Positions 47,215 to 59,567 of a DNA stretch of 64,000 nucleotides are shown here, in pieces (within the stretch, counting starts at the first letter, position 1; each line of letters starts with the position of its first letter). Both the position numbers and the translations under genes were made by a program. The notes under the pieces are model-generated. The model did not search any database and was not told the DNA's origin. It worked only from the letters and a program-made list of their open reading frames with translations. Origin of the DNA: Yokenella regensburgei ATCC 49455 (GTDB taxonomy: Bacteria > Pseudomonadota > Gammaproteobacteria > Enterobacterales > Enterobacteriaceae); contig NZ_JMPS01000087.1 of the NCBI RefSeq assembly GCF_000735455.1, positions 186,001 to 250,000 on the forward strand. The letters are read 5' to 3'.

Positions 47215-49227
47215 TTACGATGCGGCGATAAACAGATCGCGAAGCTGATGGAGCTGGTCGCGGATCTGCGCCGCCTCTTCAAATTCGAGATTCTGTGCAT
47301 GCTGCATCATTTGCCCTTCCAGCTCGTGGATTTTCTGCTGCAGCGCTTTCGGCGTTAACACGACGGTATCGTCTTCTACAATCCGCGCTTTACCACGCCC
47401 TTTCGCTTTGGTTTTCGCCAGACCCGCACCCAGTGCCAGAATATCGACCACTTTCTTGGTGAGGCCCTGCGGCACAATGCCGTTCTCTTCGTTATAGCGC
47501 TGCTGTTTCTCACGACGACGTTCGGTTTCGCCAATCGCCTTAGCCATTGACGGAGTGATTTTATCGCCGTACAGAATGGCTTTACCGTTGATGTTACGCG
47601 CCGCACGACCAATGGTCTGGATCAAGGAACGTTCAGAACGCAGGAAACCCTCTTTATCGGCATCAAGGATCGCCACCAGCGAGACCTCTGGCATATCCAG
47701 ACCCTCTCGCAGCAGGTTGATCCCAACCAGGACGTCAAACTCGCCCAGACGCAGGTCACGGATGATTTCCATACGCTCGACGGTGTCGATATCCGAGTGC
47801 AGATAGCGCACCCGCTCGCCGTGCTCTTCAAGATACTCGGTTAAGTCTTCCGCCATCCGTTTGGTCAGCGTCGTCACCAGTACGCGTTCGTTGATAAGCG
47901 CACGTTGACGAATTTCTGACAGCAGATCGTCAACCTGGGTCGCCACCGGGCGCACTTCGATAACCGGATCTAAAAGCCCGGTTGGACGCACGACCTGGTC
48001 AACCACGTCACCCGCAGATTTATCCAGCTCATAGTTACCCGGCGTTGCCGAAACATAAATCGACTGCGGCGCCAGCGCTTCGAACTCTTCAAACTTCAGC
48101 GGACGGTTATCGAGCGCAGAAGGCAGGCGGAAGCCGTACTCCACCAGCGTCTCTTTACGCGCCCGGTCGCCACGGTACATACCGCCAATCTGCGGGATAG
48201 TCACGTGGGATTCGTCGATGACCAGCAGACCATCGGCCGGAAGGTAATCAAACAGCGTCGGCGGCGGCTCGCCGGGACCACGGCCGGAGAGAAAGCGCGA
48301 ATAGTTTTCGATGCCGGAGCAGTATCCGAGCTCGTTCATCATCTCGAGATCGAACTGAGTACGCTGGCTCAAGCGCTGCTCTTCCAGCAGCTTGTTGTTG
48401 GCAAGCAACACCTTGCGGCGGTCTGCCAGCTCAACTTTGATCTCTTCCATCGCCTGAATAATACGCTCGCGTGGCGTCACGTAGTGCGTTTTCGGGTAGA
48501 TGGTGAAGCGCTGAACGCCGGACTCCAGATGGCCGGTGAGCGGGTCAAACAACGACAGCCGCTCGACTTCGTCGTCAAAAAGCTCAATGCGTAGCGCCAG
48601 ATCGTCGGACTCTGCCGGGAAGACGTCGATCACTTCGCCGCGGACACGGAAGGTCCCGCGCTGAAATGCCTGATCGTTACGGGTGTACTGCAGCTCAGTG
48701 AGACGTCGCAGGATACTGCGCTGATCGACAATCATCCCGACCGTCAGGTGCAGCATCATTTTCAGATACAGATCCGGATCGCCAAGGCCGTAGATGGCTG
48801 AAACCGACGCCACCACGATCACATCACGGCGCTCTAACAGTGCCTTGGTCGCAGAGAGTCGCATCTGTTCGATATGCTCGTTCACCGAGGCGTCTTTCTC
48901 GATGAAGGTATCCGAGCTCGGTACGTAGGCTTCCGGCTGGTAGTAATCGTAGTACGAGACGAAATACTCCACCGCGTTTTCCGGGAAGAACTCCTTCATC
49001 TCGCCGTAGAGCTGGGCCGCCAGCGTTTTGTTCGGCGCCAGTACCATAGTAGGACGCTGCAGATCGGCAATGACGTTAGCGATGGTAAAGGTTTTACCTG
49101 AGCCCGTTACGCCGAGCAGCGTCTGGTGCGCCAGGCCGTCCTCCAGACCCTCTTTCAGTTTGGCGATGGCCGCAGGCTGATCGCCTGAAGGGCGAAACGC
49201 GGAATGAAGTTTGAACGGTTTAGACAT
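47215..49227 (-). CDS. uvrB: Excinuclease ABC subunit UvrB
   Basis: 670 residues. Walker A GVTGSGKT (about 39-46), the beta-hairpin region [20 protein letters not shown], helicase motifs [20 protein letters not shown] and QTIGRAARN, and a C-terminal UVR domain ([23 protein letters not shown] in part) that meets UvrC. It verifies lesions in nucleotide excision repair. The ATG at 49227 gives the E. coli start MSKPFKL. A LexA box and DnaA boxes lie upstream. Confidence 0.97.
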   Translation of the reverse strand: MSKPFKLHSAFRPSGDQPAAIAKLKEGLEDGLAHQTLLGVTGSGKTFTIANVIADLQRPTMVLAPNKTLAAQLYGEMKEFFPENAVEYFVSYYDYYQPEAYVPSSDTFIEKDASVNEHIEQMRLSATKALLERRDVIVVASVSAIYGLGDPDLYLKMMLHLTVGMIVDQRSILRRLTELQYTRNDQAFQRGTFRVRGEVIDVFPAESDDLALRIELFDDEVERLSLFDPLTGHLESGVQRFTIYPKTHYVTPRERIIQAMEEIKVELADRRKVLLANNKLLEEQRLSQRTQFDLEMMNELGYCSGIENYSRFLSGRGPGEPPPTLFDYLPADGLLVIDESHVTIPQIGGMYRGDRARKETLVEYGFRLPSALDNRPLKFEEFEALAPQSIYVSATPGNYELDKSAGDVVDQVVRPTGLLDPVIEVRPVATQVDDLLSEIRQRALINERVLVTTLTKRMAEDLTEYLEEHGERVRYLHSDIDTVERMEIIRDLRLGEFDVLVGINLLREGLDMPEVSLVAILDADKEGFLRSERSLIQTIGRAARNINGKAILYGDKITPSMAKAIGETERRREKQQRYNEENGIVPQGLTKKVVDILALGAGLAKTKAKGRGKARIVEDDTVVLTPKALQQKIHELEGQMMQHAQNLEFEEAAQIRDQLHQLRDLFIAAS

Positions 49228-49302
49228 GGACAACGACCTGTGAAGGAGTGAACTGGCAGGTGACTAATTTTACTCGTCGCAGATAAATTTGCCAACCATT
49301 TA

Positions 49303-49322
49303 TACTGGATATAAAAACAGTA
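49303..49322 (-). promoter_or_regulatory. LexA box of uvrB
   Basis: Minus strand TACTGTTTTTATATCCAGTA has the CTGT-N8-CCAG form of the E. coli uvrB operator. Confidence 0.85.
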
Positions 49323-49623
49323 ACATATTATCGTATTTGTGTTACCCGCCCATCGTCAGCCTGACAAACGGGCAATTTCTCGTGACGGCGGGATAAAAAA
49401 CCAGACAGCATCGGTTATCCCCAGAATTTTTTCTGGTTTAACATTTGTCAAGGTATGTAATGAAACTTTTGTGGCAGCCGGTGACACTTTTCTTACAGGC
49501 ATTGCTTTTATCTAACTCATTAATTAAAAAAGAAAATATCCAAAAGCCGCCTTTCGCATCAATTCAGTCGCAAGCCGCATGCTCTCTCGTTTACCAGAGG
49601 TTTTCTAACCCTAATACACAAGG

Positions 49624-49646
49624 TTATCCACAGGAATAGTGGATAA
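49624..49646. promoter_or_regulatory. Paired DnaA boxes upstream of uvrB
   Basis: TTATCCACA (49624-49632) is a consensus box; the reverse-strand TTATCCACT (49638-49646) faces it five bases on. E. coli uvrB also has DnaA-box sequence upstream. Confidence 0.65.
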
Positions 49647-49678
49647 CTGTCTCCAGCCCATATCCCCCGCCTGACGGC

Positions 49679-49707
49679 AAAAATGGTCCGGCAGCGAAAC
49701 GCCGGAC
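49679..49707 (-). terminator. Terminator of bioBFCD
   Basis: Minus-strand stem GTCCGGC/GCCGGAC with an 8-base loop, then CATTTTTG. Confidence 0.65.
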
Positions 49708-49787
49708 ATAAAAAAATATTATTGATAATTTTTGAGTTTTTTTCGCTTTAGACGTTGGCGAATATATGCGCGATCTGCTTCACATTT

Positions 49788-50486
49788 CTACAATTTTGTA
49801 GCGGTCAGGTGCTGAAGGTCGAGATATCCACCGAGGTCAGTTTGCGCAACATCTCCTTCAATCCACGGGATTTCTCCCAGAAGCGGCGCAGGCAACATAC
49901 GCGTTAGCGTAGCCATATATTCTGCGTGTCGGCGTCCGGGTGGAACCACGTCGTTGGCAATCCAGCCTGCAAGATGTAAACCGGCCTGCAGTACTGCCTG
50001 GGCCGTCAGCACTGCATGGTTAATACAGCCAAGCTTAACGCCAACCACCAGAATCACCGGCAAGTGTTCTTGCTGCACCCAGTCGGCAAATGTCAGCACC
50101 GGTGACAACGGTGTGTACCAGCCCCCCGCACCTTCAACCAGCACCCACTCCGCGTCACTCTCAAGCGCTCGTAACCCGGCGGAAAGCACCGTGGCTTCAA
50201 TGGGACGCCCTTCATCGGCGCTGATAATATGCGGCGAAGTCGGTTCGCCGAAGGTATAGGGGTTCACCTGTTCATAACACAGCGCTAGCGCGCTATTTCG
50301 CTGCAAGGCCAGCGCATCGCTATTACGTAACCCTTCGGCGGTCTGTTCACTACCGGAGGCGACCGGCTTATACCCTGCCGTCCGCCGCCCCAGACGATTC
50401 GCGGCCTGCAGCAGCGCACAGCTGGCGACCGTTTTCCCGACTTCCGTATCGGTACCGGTGACAAAATAACGTTCAGTCACGTTCAA
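49788..50486 (-). CDS. bioD: Dethiobiotin synthetase BioD
   Basis: 232 residues. Closes the ureido ring of dethiobiotin from DAPA, CO2 and ATP. P-loop GTDTEVGKT (11-19), KPVASGSE and [12 protein letters not shown] are conserved. The C-terminus is a few residues longer than in E. coli. It overlaps bioC by 14 bases; last gene of bioBFCD. Confidence 0.95.
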   Translation of the reverse strand: MNVTERYFVTGTDTEVGKTVASCALLQAANRLGRRTAGYKPVASGSEQTAEGLRNSDALALQRNSALALCYEQVNPYTFGEPTSPHIISADEGRPIEATVLSAGLRALESDAEWVLVEGAGGWYTPLSPVLTFADWVQQEHLPVILVVGVKLGCINHAVLTAQAVLQAGLHLAGWIANDVVPPGRRHAEYMATLTRMLPAPLLGEIPWIEGDVAQTDLGGYLDLQHLTATKL

Positions 50487-51228
50487 TCACTCCCCAGAAA
50501 AGATGGTAAGTCAGCGGGCAACCCCCGCCGTGCTGCGGCCATGCAAGCTGCAGTGCCTGTAGTTTTTGTCGCGTCAGAAGCCTGCTGGCACGCCCTTCAT
50601 GCAGATGGGTGGCACCAATGCCTTTAAGCGAACGCATCGCGCTCATCGCGTCAGGGAAGCTCAGGGTGATGGATTCCAGCCTGGAACGCCCCCGCCATTC
50701 TGAGAGCGCCTCCTGGAGCCTCTCCTGCGCTAAAAAGCGGTTGGCATGAGGGTGTTCATCCACCGCCTGCCAGGCCTGATTCAGCTCCGGCAGAGAGCCG
50801 GCGGCAAGCGTGGTGAAGGCCAGTACTCCGCCAGGTTTTACCACTCGATACAGCTCCGCCAGCGCCGCGCCAAAATCATCGCACCACTGCACGGCAAGAT
50901 TGCTCCAGACGAGGTCGAACTGCGCGTCCGGCAGCGGCAGTGATTCGATATCGCCGGTGATGTAGTGGTGCGCGGCCTGCTGCGCACGCGCCTGTTCAAG
51001 CATTTGTGAAGAGAGATCCAGCGCCGTTACCTGGCTCCCGCTCTCCCGCCACACCCGACTCACCGCGCCCGGACCGCAGCCCGCGTCCAGTACGTGCGCG
51101 AAATGGCGTTCTGGCAGCTGCGCCCGCAGCAGACTGGCGCTTTGTCGCTGCAGTTCATCATGCTGTAAATAGTGCGCCGCAGCGCGACCAAAGGCGGCGG
51201 CTACCGCCTGTTTATTGACCGGCGTCAT
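50473..51228 (-). CDS. bioC: Malonyl-ACP O-methyltransferase BioC
   Basis: 251 residues. Methylates malonyl-ACP to start pimeloyl synthesis. SAM site [26 protein letters not shown] and [14 protein letters not shown] are family marks. GGAGG stands before the ATG at 51228; the frame extends to 51252 inside bioF. Overlaps both neighbours. Confidence 0.95.
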   Translation of the reverse strand: MTPVNKQAVAAAFGRAAAHYLQHDELQRQSASLLRAQLPERHFAHVLDAGCGPGAVSRVWRESGSQVTALDLSSQMLEQARAQQAAHHYITGDIESLPLPDAQFDLVWSNLAVQWCDDFGAALAELYRVVKPGGVLAFTTLAAGSLPELNQAWQAVDEHPHANRFLAQERLQEALSEWRGRSRLESITLSFPDAMSAMRSLKGIGATHLHEGRASRLLTRQKLQALQLAWPQHGGGCPLTYHLFWGVIERD

Positions 51229-52369
51229 GCAGCACCTCCAGTAAGCGGGCAATATCCTCAGGCTGATGGGCGGCGGTCAGCGTCAGACGCAGCCGCGCAG
51301 TACCCACCGGCACCGTCGGTGGACGAATCGCAGTGACCCAGCATCCCTTAGCGCGTAACCGCCCGGCAAGTTCCAGCGCCCGGGCATTTTCGCCGACGAT
51401 CAGCGGCTGAATAGCGCTCCGGGAATCGGTGAGCGTCATGCCAGCCCCCTGCGCGCCCTCACGGAATGCGGCAATGTGCCCGGCAAGAGTGGCGCGACGC
51501 GCTTCCCCTTCTTCGCTACGAATAACCGCAAGCGCCGCCTGTAGCGCGACCGCCTGAGCAGCGGGCATAGCGGTGCTGTAGATGAGATGACGGGCAAACT
51601 GCAGCAGATAATCCGCCACGGACTCGCTACACAACACGGCGGCACCGCTGAGGCCAAAGGCTTTACCGAAGGTCACGACCAGCAATTCCGGGTGAACCCC
51701 CTGGGCATGACAGGAGCCGCGCCCCTGCTCGCCGGTGACGCCAATCCCATGTGCGTCATCCACCATCAGCCAGGCATCTGCCGCCCGGGCCGCCTGATGG
51801 ATAGCCGCCAGCGGTGCCGAATCACCATCCATGCTGAAGATACCCTCGGTGATGGCAAGCTTCAGGCCGTCGGCATCGGCTTCCAGCAGGCGTTGCAGAT
51901 GACCGGCATCGTTATGACTAAACCGGCGCAGCGTCGCCGGACTGAGGCTTGCGGCCTCCAGCAGCGAGGCGTGGCTAAGGCGGTCAGCCACCAGTTTGTC
52001 ACCCTTTGCCGCAAGTGCGGCAATCAGCGCCTGGTTGGCGGCAAAACCGGAAATAAACAGCAGCGCACGCGGGTAGCCCAGCCAGTCGGCTAGGGCTTCT
52101 TCCAGCTGCTGATGCGCCACGGTATAGCCGCTGACGTGGCCAGAACCACCGCTACCCACCCCATAACGTGAAGCTCCGGTTTGCCAGGCACGAATACTCT
52201 CCGGGTGCTGACTCAGCCCCAGATAGTCGTTGCTGGAGAAATTGATCCAACGCTCGCCATCACGGCTTAACCACCGCCCGGCGCCCTGCTCCACGGCCTG
52301 ACGACGGCGTAACGCATCGGCAGCCTGCCGTTCGTTCAGCGCCGCTGCAATCCGCTGTTGCCAGCTCAT
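51212..52369 (-). CDS. bioF: 8-amino-7-oxononanoate synthase BioF
   Basis: 385 residues, PLP enzyme of the alpha-oxoamine synthase family. Schiff-base Lys236 in [20 protein letters not shown] and SNDYLGLS are conserved. Joins pimeloyl-ACP with alanine. Its start overlaps the bioB stop by four bases. Confidence 0.95.
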   Translation of the reverse strand: MSWQQRIAAALNERQAADALRRRQAVEQGAGRWLSRDGERWINFSSNDYLGLSQHPESIRAWQTGASRYGVGSGGSGHVSGYTVAHQQLEEALADWLGYPRALLFISGFAANQALIAALAAKGDKLVADRLSHASLLEAASLSPATLRRFSHNDAGHLQRLLEADADGLKLAITEGIFSMDGDSAPLAAIHQAARAADAWLMVDDAHGIGVTGEQGRGSCHAQGVHPELLVVTFGKAFGLSGAAVLCSESVADYLLQFARHLIYSTAMPAAQAVALQAALAVIRSEEGEARRATLAGHIAAFREGAQGAGMTLTDSRSAIQPLIVGENARALELAGRLRAKGCWVTAIRPPTVPVGTARLRLTLTAAHQPEDIARLLEVLHDAGQ

Positions 52370-53406
52370 ACTGTCGCCGCGTTGTAATACTGTTCGGTAT
52401 CCGGTGAACGCAGCGCCTGCTCCAGCCGTTCCTGCTGTTCGTTATCGCCGGCGGTGACTTCCGTTTGCTGCGGATTCAGCCCCAGTTTGCGGAACAACAG
52501 CAGGTCTTTGTCCTCTTCCGGGTTTGGCGTCGTCAGCAGTTTGCAGCCGTAGAAAATGGAGTTGGCGCCCGCCATAAAGCACATTGCCTGAGTCTGCTCG
52601 TTCATCTGCTCACGGCCAGCAGAGAGACGCACATGCGAGGTGGGCATCATGATGCGCGCAACGGCGATAGTCCGAATAAATTCAAACGCATCCACGTCGT
52701 CGTTATCGGCAAGCGGTGTACCTTTGACCTTAACCAGCATGTTAATTGGCACGCTTTCCGGCGGGGTTGGCAAATTAGCCAACTGCAGCAGCAGACCCGC
52801 CCGGTCTTTCTCGGTTTCGCCGAGCCCAACGATGCCGCCAGAACATACTTTGATCCCGGCATCGCGCACTTTACCCAGCGTGTCCAGACGTTCCTGATAG
52901 CTACGGGTGGTGATGATGTTGCCGTAGAATTCCGGGGAGGTATCGAGGTTGTGGTTGTAGTAATCGAGCCCCGCGTGCGCCAGGCGCTGCGCCTGCTCAT
53001 CGGAAAGCGTACCGAGGGTCATGCAGGCTTCAAGGCCCATAGCTTTCACGCCCTGCACCATTTGTTCGAGATACGGCATGTCGCGCTCGTGCGGGTTTTT
53101 CCACGCAGCCCCCATGCAGAAGCGGGTTGAGCCCGCGTTTTTCGCCTTACGGGCCGAGTCGAGCACCTGCTCCACTTCCATCAAACGCTCGGACTCGAGG
53201 CCTGTTTTGTAGCGCGCGCTCTGCGGGCAATATTTACAGTCTTCCGGGCAGGCACCGGTCTTAATTGACAGCAGCGTGCTGACCTGGACCTGGCGTGGAT
53301 CGAAATGCTGGCGGTGCACCTGTTGCGCTTCAAACAGCAGTTCCAGCAGTGGTTTATTAAATAACTCAGTAACTTGCGACATCGTCCAACGTGTGTGGTG
53401 AGCCAT
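52366..53406 (-). CDS. bioB: Biotin synthase BioB
   Basis: 346 residues. Radical-SAM enzyme inserting sulfur into dethiobiotin. SAM cluster Cys53, Cys57, Cys60 ([10 protein letters not shown]); the conserved [12 protein letters not shown] and RLSAGREQM segments surround the 2Fe-2S site. The ATG at 53406 follows GGAG and gives the E. coli start; the frame extends to 53418. First gene of bioBFCD, divergent from bioA across the BirA operator. Confidence 0.97.
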   Translation of the reverse strand: MAHHTRWTMSQVTELFNKPLLELLFEAQQVHRQHFDPRQVQVSTLLSIKTGACPEDCKYCPQSARYKTGLESERLMEVEQVLDSARKAKNAGSTRFCMGAAWKNPHERDMPYLEQMVQGVKAMGLEACMTLGTLSDEQAQRLAHAGLDYYNHNLDTSPEFYGNIITTRSYQERLDTLGKVRDAGIKVCSGGIVGLGETEKDRAGLLLQLANLPTPPESVPINMLVKVKGTPLADNDDVDAFEFIRTIAVARIMMPTSHVRLSAGREQMNEQTQAMCFMAGANSIFYGCKLLTTPNPEEDKDLLLFRKLGLNPQQTEVTAGDNEQQERLEQALRSPDTEQYYNAATV

Positions 53407-53452
53407 TGGCATCTCCAAAAGGGGTTTTGTTAATTTTCGCTTCGGTGTAAAC

Positions 53453-53486
53453 TCGTAAACCTAAAACTTTTCAATTTGGTTTACAA
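53453..53486. promoter_or_regulatory. BirA operator between bioB and bioA
   Basis: Arms TCGTAAACC (53453-53461) and GGTTTACAA (53478-53486) separated by 16 bases, almost identical to the E. coli bio operator bound by biotinoyl-AMP BirA. It covers both divergent promoters. Confidence 0.9.
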
Positions 53487-53493
53487 GTCGATT

Positions 53494-54783
53494 ATGACAA
53501 TGGACGATCTCGCTTTCGATCAGCGCCACATCTGGCACCCTTACACCTCAATGACCCAGCCGCTACCGGTTTATCCCGTGGTTTCGGCGCGCGGCTGCGA
53601 GCTTGAGCTTGCCAGCGGCGAAAATCTGGTCGACGGTATGTCCTCCTGGTGGGCGGCTATTCACGGCTACAACCACCCACGTCTCAACGCGGCAATGAAA
53701 GCCCAGATTGACCAGATGTCGCACGTGATGTTTGGTGGCATTACCCATCCGGCCGCCGTTGCGCTGTGTCGTCGCCTTGTGGCGATGACGCCGAAAGCAT
53801 TAGAGTGCGTCTTCCTTGCCGACTCCGGCTCCGTCGCCGTTGAAGTGGCGATGAAGATGGCGCTGCAGTACTGGCAGGCGAAAGGCGAGCCGCGCCAGCG
53901 TTTTCTCACTTTCCGCAACGGCTATCACGGCGATACCTTCGGGGCGATGTCGGTCTGCGATCCGGACAACTCGATGCACAGTCTGTGGAAGGGTTATCTG
54001 CCGGAAAACCTGTTCGCGCCGGCACCGCAAAGCCGTTTCGACGGCGAATGGGACGAGCTGGATATGGTGGCATTTGCTCGCCTGCTGGCGGCACATCGAC
54101 AGGAAATCGCGGCGGTCATTTTAGAGCCGGTGGTTCAGGGCGCTGGCGGGATGCGGATGTACCACCCGCAGTGGCTCAAACGTATTCGTCAGATGTGCGA
54201 CCGGGAAGGGATTTTGCTTATTGCCGACGAAATTGCCACCGGCTTTGGCCGCACCGGCAAACTGTTTGCCTGCGAACATGCGGACATCACGCCGGATATT
54301 CTGTGCCTTGGTAAGGCGCTGACCGGCGGTACGATGACCCTTTCCGCCGCTATCACCACCCGTGAAGTGGCAGAGACCATCAGCAACGGCGAAGCAGGCT
54401 GCTTCATGCACGGCCCCACCTTTATGGGCAATCCGCTGGCCTGCGCCGTGGCCAATGAAAGCCTTGCCATTCTTGAGAGCGGTGAGTGGCAAACCCAGGT
54501 GGCGACAATTGAAGCGCAGCTCACGCAGGAGCTTGCTCCGCTTCGCGATAACGAACTTGTTGCGGATGTACGTATTCTTGGCGCCATTGGCGTGGTGGAA
54601 ACCCGCGAGCCGGTCAATATGGCGCGCCTGCAGAAATTCTTCGTCGAACAAGGGGTGTGGATCCGCCCGTTTGGCAAGCTGATTTACCTGATGCCACCGT
54701 ATATCATTGCGCCGGAGCAGCTCTCGCAGCTGACTGCCGCTGTCGCAAAGGCGCTGGACGACCGCGCGCTGTTCAGCCGCTAG
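53494..54783 (+). CDS. bioA: DAPA aminotransferase BioA
   Basis: 429 residues. PLP enzyme that uses SAM as amino donor for 7,8-diaminopelargonate. Schiff-base Lys274 is in [32 protein letters not shown] and [13 protein letters not shown] are conserved. The ATG at 53494 gives the E. coli start; the frame from 53476 lies in the BirA operator. Monocistronic, ending in a terminator. Confidence 0.96.
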   Translation: MTMDDLAFDQRHIWHPYTSMTQPLPVYPVVSARGCELELASGENLVDGMSSWWAAIHGYNHPRLNAAMKAQIDQMSHVMFGGITHPAAVALCRRLVAMTPKALECVFLADSGSVAVEVAMKMALQYWQAKGEPRQRFLTFRNGYHGDTFGAMSVCDPDNSMHSLWKGYLPENLFAPAPQSRFDGEWDELDMVAFARLLAAHRQEIAAVILEPVVQGAGGMRMYHPQWLKRIRQMCDREGILLIADEIATGFGRTGKLFACEHADITPDILCLGKALTGGTMTLSAAITTREVAETISNGEAGCFMHGPTFMGNPLACAVANESLAILESGEWQTQVATIEAQLTQELAPLRDNELVADVRILGAIGVVETREPVNMARLQKFFVEQGVWIRPFGKLIYLMPPYIIAPEQLSQLTAAVAKALDDRALFSR

Positions 54784-54790
54784 AAAGTGA

Positions 54791-54816
54791 AAGCCCGGCA
54801 CAGGCCGGGCGTTTTA
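54791..54816. terminator. Terminator of bioA
   Basis: GCCCGGC (54793-54799) pairs with GCCGGGC (54804-54810), then GTTTTA. It can also serve convergent hutT. Confidence 0.85.
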
Positions 54817-54817
54817 T

Positions 54818-56203
54818 TTATGATTCAGTGACGGCCTCAGTGGCGCGTTTCTTTGCCCGGGTGAACCATACCACCGTCAGCAATGCCAGCCACACCAGCC
54901 CGGCGATGAGCGCCATGCGGGTCTCTTCAAACCAGCCAAGCACCACAATTACCAGCCCCATAAACAGCAGCGTCAGAACAGGTGCCACCGGCCAGAACGG
55001 CACCGGGAAGGCAATCTCCGCCTTTTCAGCAGCGGTCATGCTGCGGCGCATGGCAAAGTGGGAGAGCAGGATCATCAGCCATACCCAGATAGTTGCGAAA
55101 GCGGCAAGCGAGGCGATAAGCACGAAAATCTGCTCCGGAATCAGCCAGTTCAGCACCACCGCCGCCAGCAGCGAGCCACCCATCACCACCACCGTCATCC
55201 ACGGCACGCCGTTGCTGGCAATGCGCAGGAAGCTTTTCGGCGCCATCCCCTCTTTCGCCATGCCGTACATCATGCGGCCCGCGCCAAAAATGTCGCTGTT
55301 AATGGCTGAAATGGTGGCGCTGATAACGATGATGTTAAGAATGTTTGCCGCAGCAGGGATCCCCAGGCCGCTAAAAATCAGCACAAACGGGCTACCCTGC
55401 TGGCCGATACTGTTCCACGGGAAAATCGCCATCAGCACCATCAGCGTACAGACGTAAAACAGCACGATGCGCAGTGGGATAGTGTTGATGGCCTGCGGGA
55501 TAACCTTCTTCGGATCCTGCGCTTCTGCCGCAGTAATACCGATAATTTCGATGCCGCCAAAGGCGAACATCACGATCCCGAGCGAGGCTATCACCCCTTC
55601 CCAGCCGTTAGGCGCAAAACCACCGTGCGACCACAGGTTCGAAAGCCCGGTGGCCGGGAAAGCATGCCCGAAGCCGAAGAACATGATCCCGGCACCGGCG
55701 GCAATCATGGCAATAATCGCCGCCACTTTTACCAGTGACAGCCAGAACTCCATTTCACCGAAAATACGCACGTGGCAAAGGTTCATCGCACCGATAAAGC
55801 AGATGATACTCATCACCCAGATCCAGCGCGGAACGTCGGGGTACCAGAGCCCCATATAAATGCCAAACGCGGTGACGTCGGCAAGACAGACGATGACCAT
55901 CTCAAAGGTATAGGTCCAGCCGGTGATGAACCCGGCCAGCGGCCCGAGATAGTGACGAGCATAGCTGCCAAATGAGCCGGAGATAGGGTTGCGTACCGCC
56001 ATCTCACCGAGCGCACGCATAACGATAAAGACCGCAGCCCCACCGATGAGATATGCCAGCAGTACCGCAGGCCCGGCAGTCTGGATAGCAGCGGCAGAAC
56101 CATAGAATAACCCGGTACCGATAGCGGAGCCGAGTGCGATGAAGCGAATATGACGGGCGTTAAGCCCGCGCAGCAGATGGGGCTTGTTGTTGTGTTGTTG
56201 CAT
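54818..56203 (-). CDS. hutT: Histidine permease HutT-like (ProY family)
   Basis: 461 residues with about twelve helices, amino acid-polyamine-organocation superfamily: [27 protein letters not shown] at the start (amino-acid permease signature) and [16 protein letters not shown]. It closely resembles ProY and the permease called HutT. Position after hutUH, 103 bases on and on the same strand, supports histidine uptake, which is inference. A hairpin lies in the gap. Confidence 0.82.
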   Translation of the reverse strand: MQQHNNKPHLLRGLNARHIRFIALGSAIGTGLFYGSAAAIQTAGPAVLLAYLIGGAAVFIVMRALGEMAVRNPISGSFGSYARHYLGPLAGFITGWTYTFEMVIVCLADVTAFGIYMGLWYPDVPRWIWVMSIICFIGAMNLCHVRIFGEMEFWLSLVKVAAIIAMIAAGAGIMFFGFGHAFPATGLSNLWSHGGFAPNGWEGVIASLGIVMFAFGGIEIIGITAAEAQDPKKVIPQAINTIPLRIVLFYVCTLMVLMAIFPWNSIGQQGSPFVLIFSGLGIPAAANILNIIVISATISAINSDIFGAGRMMYGMAKEGMAPKSFLRIASNGVPWMTVVVMGGSLLAAVVLNWLIPEQIFVLIASLAAFATIWVWLMILLSHFAMRRSMTAAEKAEIAFPVPFWPVAPVLTLLFMGLVIVVLGWFEETRMALIAGLVWLALLTVVWFTRAKKRATEAVTES

Positions 56204-56254
56204 TTGCGAGTGTCCTGATAATTGTTTTATGACGGCATAAATGCGTGTAGAGCG

Positions 56255-56279
56255 GCCTGGGGGCGGAACTCCCCCAGGC
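56255..56279 (-). other. Hairpin between hutH and hutT
   Basis: GCCTGGGGG (56255-56263) pairs with CCCCCAGGC (56271-56279). No T run on either side; likely a stabilising or attenuating element. Confidence 0.55.
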
Positions 56280-56306
56280 TACAGGTACAGAAACAACGTT
56301 GGTAAG

Positions 56307-57839
56307 TTAGTTTTGGCTGGGCAATACAGCAGGCAGCAGTTTCGTCAGGTGACGTTGTGCCAAAAGCGCAGTAGCAACTTCAATATCGGGTGCGAAATAA
56401 CGGTCTTTGTCGTAGTGAGAAACCTGCTCGCGCAGCAGCTGGCGCGCCTGCTCCAGCAGCGGGCTGGTCGCCAGGCCTTCACGCATATCCAGGCCCTGAC
56501 AGGCAGACAGCCATTCCACCGCGATCACACCGCGGGTGTTGGCGGCCATTTCCCATAAGCGACGTCCGGCCGCAGGCGCCATCGAGACATGGTCCTCCTG
56601 GTTTGCTGAGGTCGGCAGGCTGTCGACGCTGTGCGGGTGCGACAAAGCTTTGTTCTCACTCGCCAGCGCCGCAGCGGTGACCTGAGCAATCATAAAGCCG
56701 GAGTTTACCCCACCATTTTTCACGAGGAACGGCGGCAGCTGCGACATATGGCTGTCCATCAGCAGCGCAATACGGCGTTCTGCCAGAGAACCAATTTCGG
56801 CAATCGCCAGCGCGATGTTATCTGCCGCCATCGCGACCGGTTCCGCGTGGAAGTTCCCGCCGGAGATCACTTCGTTCTCGGCGGCAAACACCAGTGGGTT
56901 ATCGGAAACGGCGTTGGATTCCGTCAGCAGCACTTCTGAGGCATAGCGCAGTTGGGTCAGGCAAGCGCCCATCACCTGCGGCTGGCAGCGCAGAGAGTAC
57001 GGATCCTGCACTTTGCTACAGTTGTGGTGCGACTGCGAAATGGCGCTGTCGTCGGTCAGTACGTGGCGATACAGTGCGGCGGCATCAATTTGCCCACGCT
57101 GGCCGCGCACTTCATGAATACGGGCATCAAACGGACGACGTGAGCCCAGCGCCGCTTCGGTAGTCAAAGCACCGCACACTACCGCAGAGGCAAAGAGATC
57201 TTCCGCTTCAAACAGGCCGCGCAGCGCAAACGCGGTGGAAGTTTGCGTGCCATTAAGCAGCGCCAGCCCCTCTTTGGCCGCCAGGGTCAGCGGCTGCAGC
57301 CCGGCTTTTTTCAGCGCTTCGGTGGAAGGCAGCCACTCACCCTGCCAGCGGGCTTTACCTTCACCCAGTAAGGTCAGTGACATATGCGCCAGCGGCGCCA
57401 GGTCACCGGAAGCACCAACGGAGCCTTTCGCCGGGATCCACGGATAAACGCCAGCGTTGACCATTGCCACCAGCGTCTGGATAACCTGCAAACGAATGCC
57501 GGAAAAACCGCGCGCCAGGCTGTTGATTTTCAGCACCATGATAAGGCGCACCATCGCATCATCCAGCGGCTCACCCACGCCCGCCGCATGAGACAGCACC
57601 AGCGAGCGCTGCAGATTTTCTAAATCTTCATTGGCAATACGCGTGGAGGCCAGTAGACCAAATCCGGTGTTGATCCCATAAGCGGTACGCCCTTCTGCCA
57701 TAATCGCATTGACGCAGGCCACGCTTTCATTGATGGCAGCAAAGGCGCCGTCGTCGAGCGTCAGGTGCAGCGGCTCATTATAAACATCGCGCAGCTGCGC
57801 CAGAGTCAGTTTGCCAGGAGTCAGTGTTAAGGTTTTCAT
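56307..57839 (-). CDS. hutH: Histidine ammonia-lyase HutH
   Basis: 510 residues. Makes urocanate and ammonia from histidine. The MIO prosthetic group forms from Ala143-Ser144-Gly145 ([12 protein letters not shown]); YGINTGFG and the [20 protein letters not shown] region are intact. Two bases separate it from hutU. Second gene of hutUH-hutT. Confidence 0.97.
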   Translation of the reverse strand: MKTLTLTPGKLTLAQLRDVYNEPLHLTLDDGAFAAINESVACVNAIMAEGRTAYGINTGFGLLASTRIANEDLENLQRSLVLSHAAGVGEPLDDAMVRLIMVLKINSLARGFSGIRLQVIQTLVAMVNAGVYPWIPAKGSVGASGDLAPLAHMSLTLLGEGKARWQGEWLPSTEALKKAGLQPLTLAAKEGLALLNGTQTSTAFALRGLFEAEDLFASAVVCGALTTEAALGSRRPFDARIHEVRGQRGQIDAAALYRHVLTDDSAISQSHHNCSKVQDPYSLRCQPQVMGACLTQLRYASEVLLTESNAVSDNPLVFAAENEVISGGNFHAEPVAMAADNIALAIAEIGSLAERRIALLMDSHMSQLPPFLVKNGGVNSGFMIAQVTAAALASENKALSHPHSVDSLPTSANQEDHVSMAPAAGRRLWEMAANTRGVIAVEWLSACQGLDMREGLATSPLLEQARQLLREQVSHYDKDRYFAPDIEVATALLAQRHLTKLLPAVLPSQN

Positions 57840-57841
57840 AA

Positions 57842-59527
57842 TTAGCGATGCCCCTGCGTTGCGGCGACCATAGGAAGATTGAGCCCCTGTTCGGCGGCAC
57901 AGTCGATTGCAATATCGTACCCGGCGTCGGCGTGACGCATTACCCCGGTTGCCGGATCGTTGTGCAGCACACGTGCGATACGCGCTGCGGCTTCGTCGGT
58001 ACCGTCACAGACGATAACCATGCCAGAGTGCTGGGAGAAGCCCATTCCTACGCCACCACCGTGGTGCAGCGACACCCAGGTCGCACCGCTCGCGGTATTC
58101 AGCAGCGCATTCAACAGCGGCCAGTCAGAAACGGCGTCGGAACCATCGCGCATGGCTTCAGTTTCACGGTTAGGGCTGGCCACTGAGCCAGAATCCAGGT
58201 GGTCACGACCGATAACGATCGGCGCAGAAACTTCACCGCTGCGTACCATTTCGTTAAAAGCGAGGCCAAGCTTTTGACGCCACTCCAGACCCACCCAGCA
58301 GATACGTGCAGGGAGTCCCTGGAAGCTGATGCGCTCGCGCGCCATATCCAGCCAGTGGTGCAGGTGCTTATCATCTTTGATGATTTCTTTGACTTTGGCA
58401 TCGGTTTTATAGATGTCCTGCGGATCGCCTGACAGCGCTACCCAGCGGAACGGACCGATACCCCGGCAGAACAGCGGACGGATATAGGCAGGAACGAAGC
58501 CCGGGAAATCGAACGCATTGCTGACGCCCATCTCTTTGGCCATCTGGCGAATGTTGTTGCCGTAGTCAAAGGTCGGAACACCCTGTTTGCTGAAAGCGAG
58601 CATCGCGCTAACGTGCTCTGCCATCGAACGCTTGGCCGCTTCAACGGTGCCCTGCGGATCGGATTCCGCTTTACGCTGATACTCTTCCCACGTCCAGCCC
58701 TGTGGCAGGTAGCCGTGCAGCGGATCGTGCGCGCTGGTCTGGTCGGTGACCATGTCCGGGCGTACGCCGCGTTTTACCAGCTCCGGCACGATATCAGCCG
58801 CGTTGCCGCACAGCGCGATGGACACAGCTTTGCCTTCTGCGGTGTATTTTTTGATACGCGCCAGCGCGTCGTCGAGCGAGGTTGCCTGCTCATCCACATA
58901 GCGGGTGCGCAGACGGAAATCGATACGGCTCTGCTGGCATTCAATGTTCAGGGAACAGGCACCCGCGAGGGTTGCCGCCAGCGGCTGCGCGCCGCCCATA
59001 CCGCCCAGACCGGCGGTTAATACCCAACGCCCCTGCAGGTTGCCGTTGTAGTGCTGACGGCCGGCTTCTACGAAGGTTTCGTAGGTGCCCTGCACGATGC
59101 CCTGGCTACCGATGTAGATCCAGCTGCCCGCGGTCATCTGGCCGTACATGGCGAGGCCCTTAGCATCAAGCTCGTTGAAGTGCTCCCAGGTCGCCCAGTG
59201 TGGAACGAGGTTGGAGTTGGCAATCAGCACGCGCGGTGCGTTGCTGTGGGTTTTAAATACGCCCACCGGCTTGCCGGACTGCACCAGCAGCGTTTCATCC
59301 TCTTCAAGCTTCGTCAGCGCGTTGACGATAGCGTCATAGCATTCCCAGTTGCGTGCCGCACGACCGATGCCGCCGTAAACAACCAGCTCATTCGGGTTTT
59401 CCGCTACGTCCGGGTCCAGATTGTTCATCAGCATGCGCAGCGGCGCTTCGGTCAGCCAGCTTTTGGCAGTCAGCTCTGTGCCGCGCGGGGCGCGGATCTC
59501 CTGCTGGCGATATTTGGTTTGCGACAT
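57842..59527 (-). CDS. hutU: Urocanate hydratase HutU
   Basis: 561 residues. Uses tightly bound NAD+ to hydrate urocanate to imidazolonepropionate. [12 protein letters not shown], the active-site region [17 protein letters not shown] and [11 protein letters not shown] are conserved. GAGGAGA precedes the ATG. First gene of hutUH-hutT, with promoter, HutC operator and NAC-like site upstream. Confidence 0.97.
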   Translation of the reverse strand: MSQTKYRQQEIRAPRGTELTAKSWLTEAPLRMLMNNLDPDVAENPNELVVYGGIGRAARNWECYDAIVNALTKLEEDETLLVQSGKPVGVFKTHSNAPRVLIANSNLVPHWATWEHFNELDAKGLAMYGQMTAGSWIYIGSQGIVQGTYETFVEAGRQHYNGNLQGRWVLTAGLGGMGGAQPLAATLAGACSLNIECQQSRIDFRLRTRYVDEQATSLDDALARIKKYTAEGKAVSIALCGNAADIVPELVKRGVRPDMVTDQTSAHDPLHGYLPQGWTWEEYQRKAESDPQGTVEAAKRSMAEHVSAMLAFSKQGVPTFDYGNNIRQMAKEMGVSNAFDFPGFVPAYIRPLFCRGIGPFRWVALSGDPQDIYKTDAKVKEIIKDDKHLHHWLDMARERISFQGLPARICWVGLEWRQKLGLAFNEMVRSGEVSAPIVIGRDHLDSGSVASPNRETEAMRDGSDAVSDWPLLNALLNTASGATWVSLHHGGGVGMGFSQHSGMVIVCDGTDEAAARIARVLHNDPATGVMRHADAGYDIAIDCAAEQGLNLPMVAATQGHR

Positions 59528-59567
59528 CGTTGTTCTCTCCTCTGGGGAACCTGTGAATGTATAAACA

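Larger units (their letters stand above)
49228..49787. other. uvrB-bioD intergenic region
   Basis: 560 bases without a convincing gene. From the uvrB side it holds a LexA box (49303-49322), an A/T-rich stretch, a pair of facing DnaA boxes (49624-49646), then the bioD terminator hairpin (49679-49707). A 64-codon frame at 49445-49639 has no recognisable product. Confidence 0.6.

Noticed and set aside
49445-49639. 64-codon frame in the uvrB-bioD gap
   Set aside because: It crosses the DnaA boxes, has no recognisable product and an ordinary A/T-rich composition. An internal start at 49460 with AAGG is possible but unsupported.
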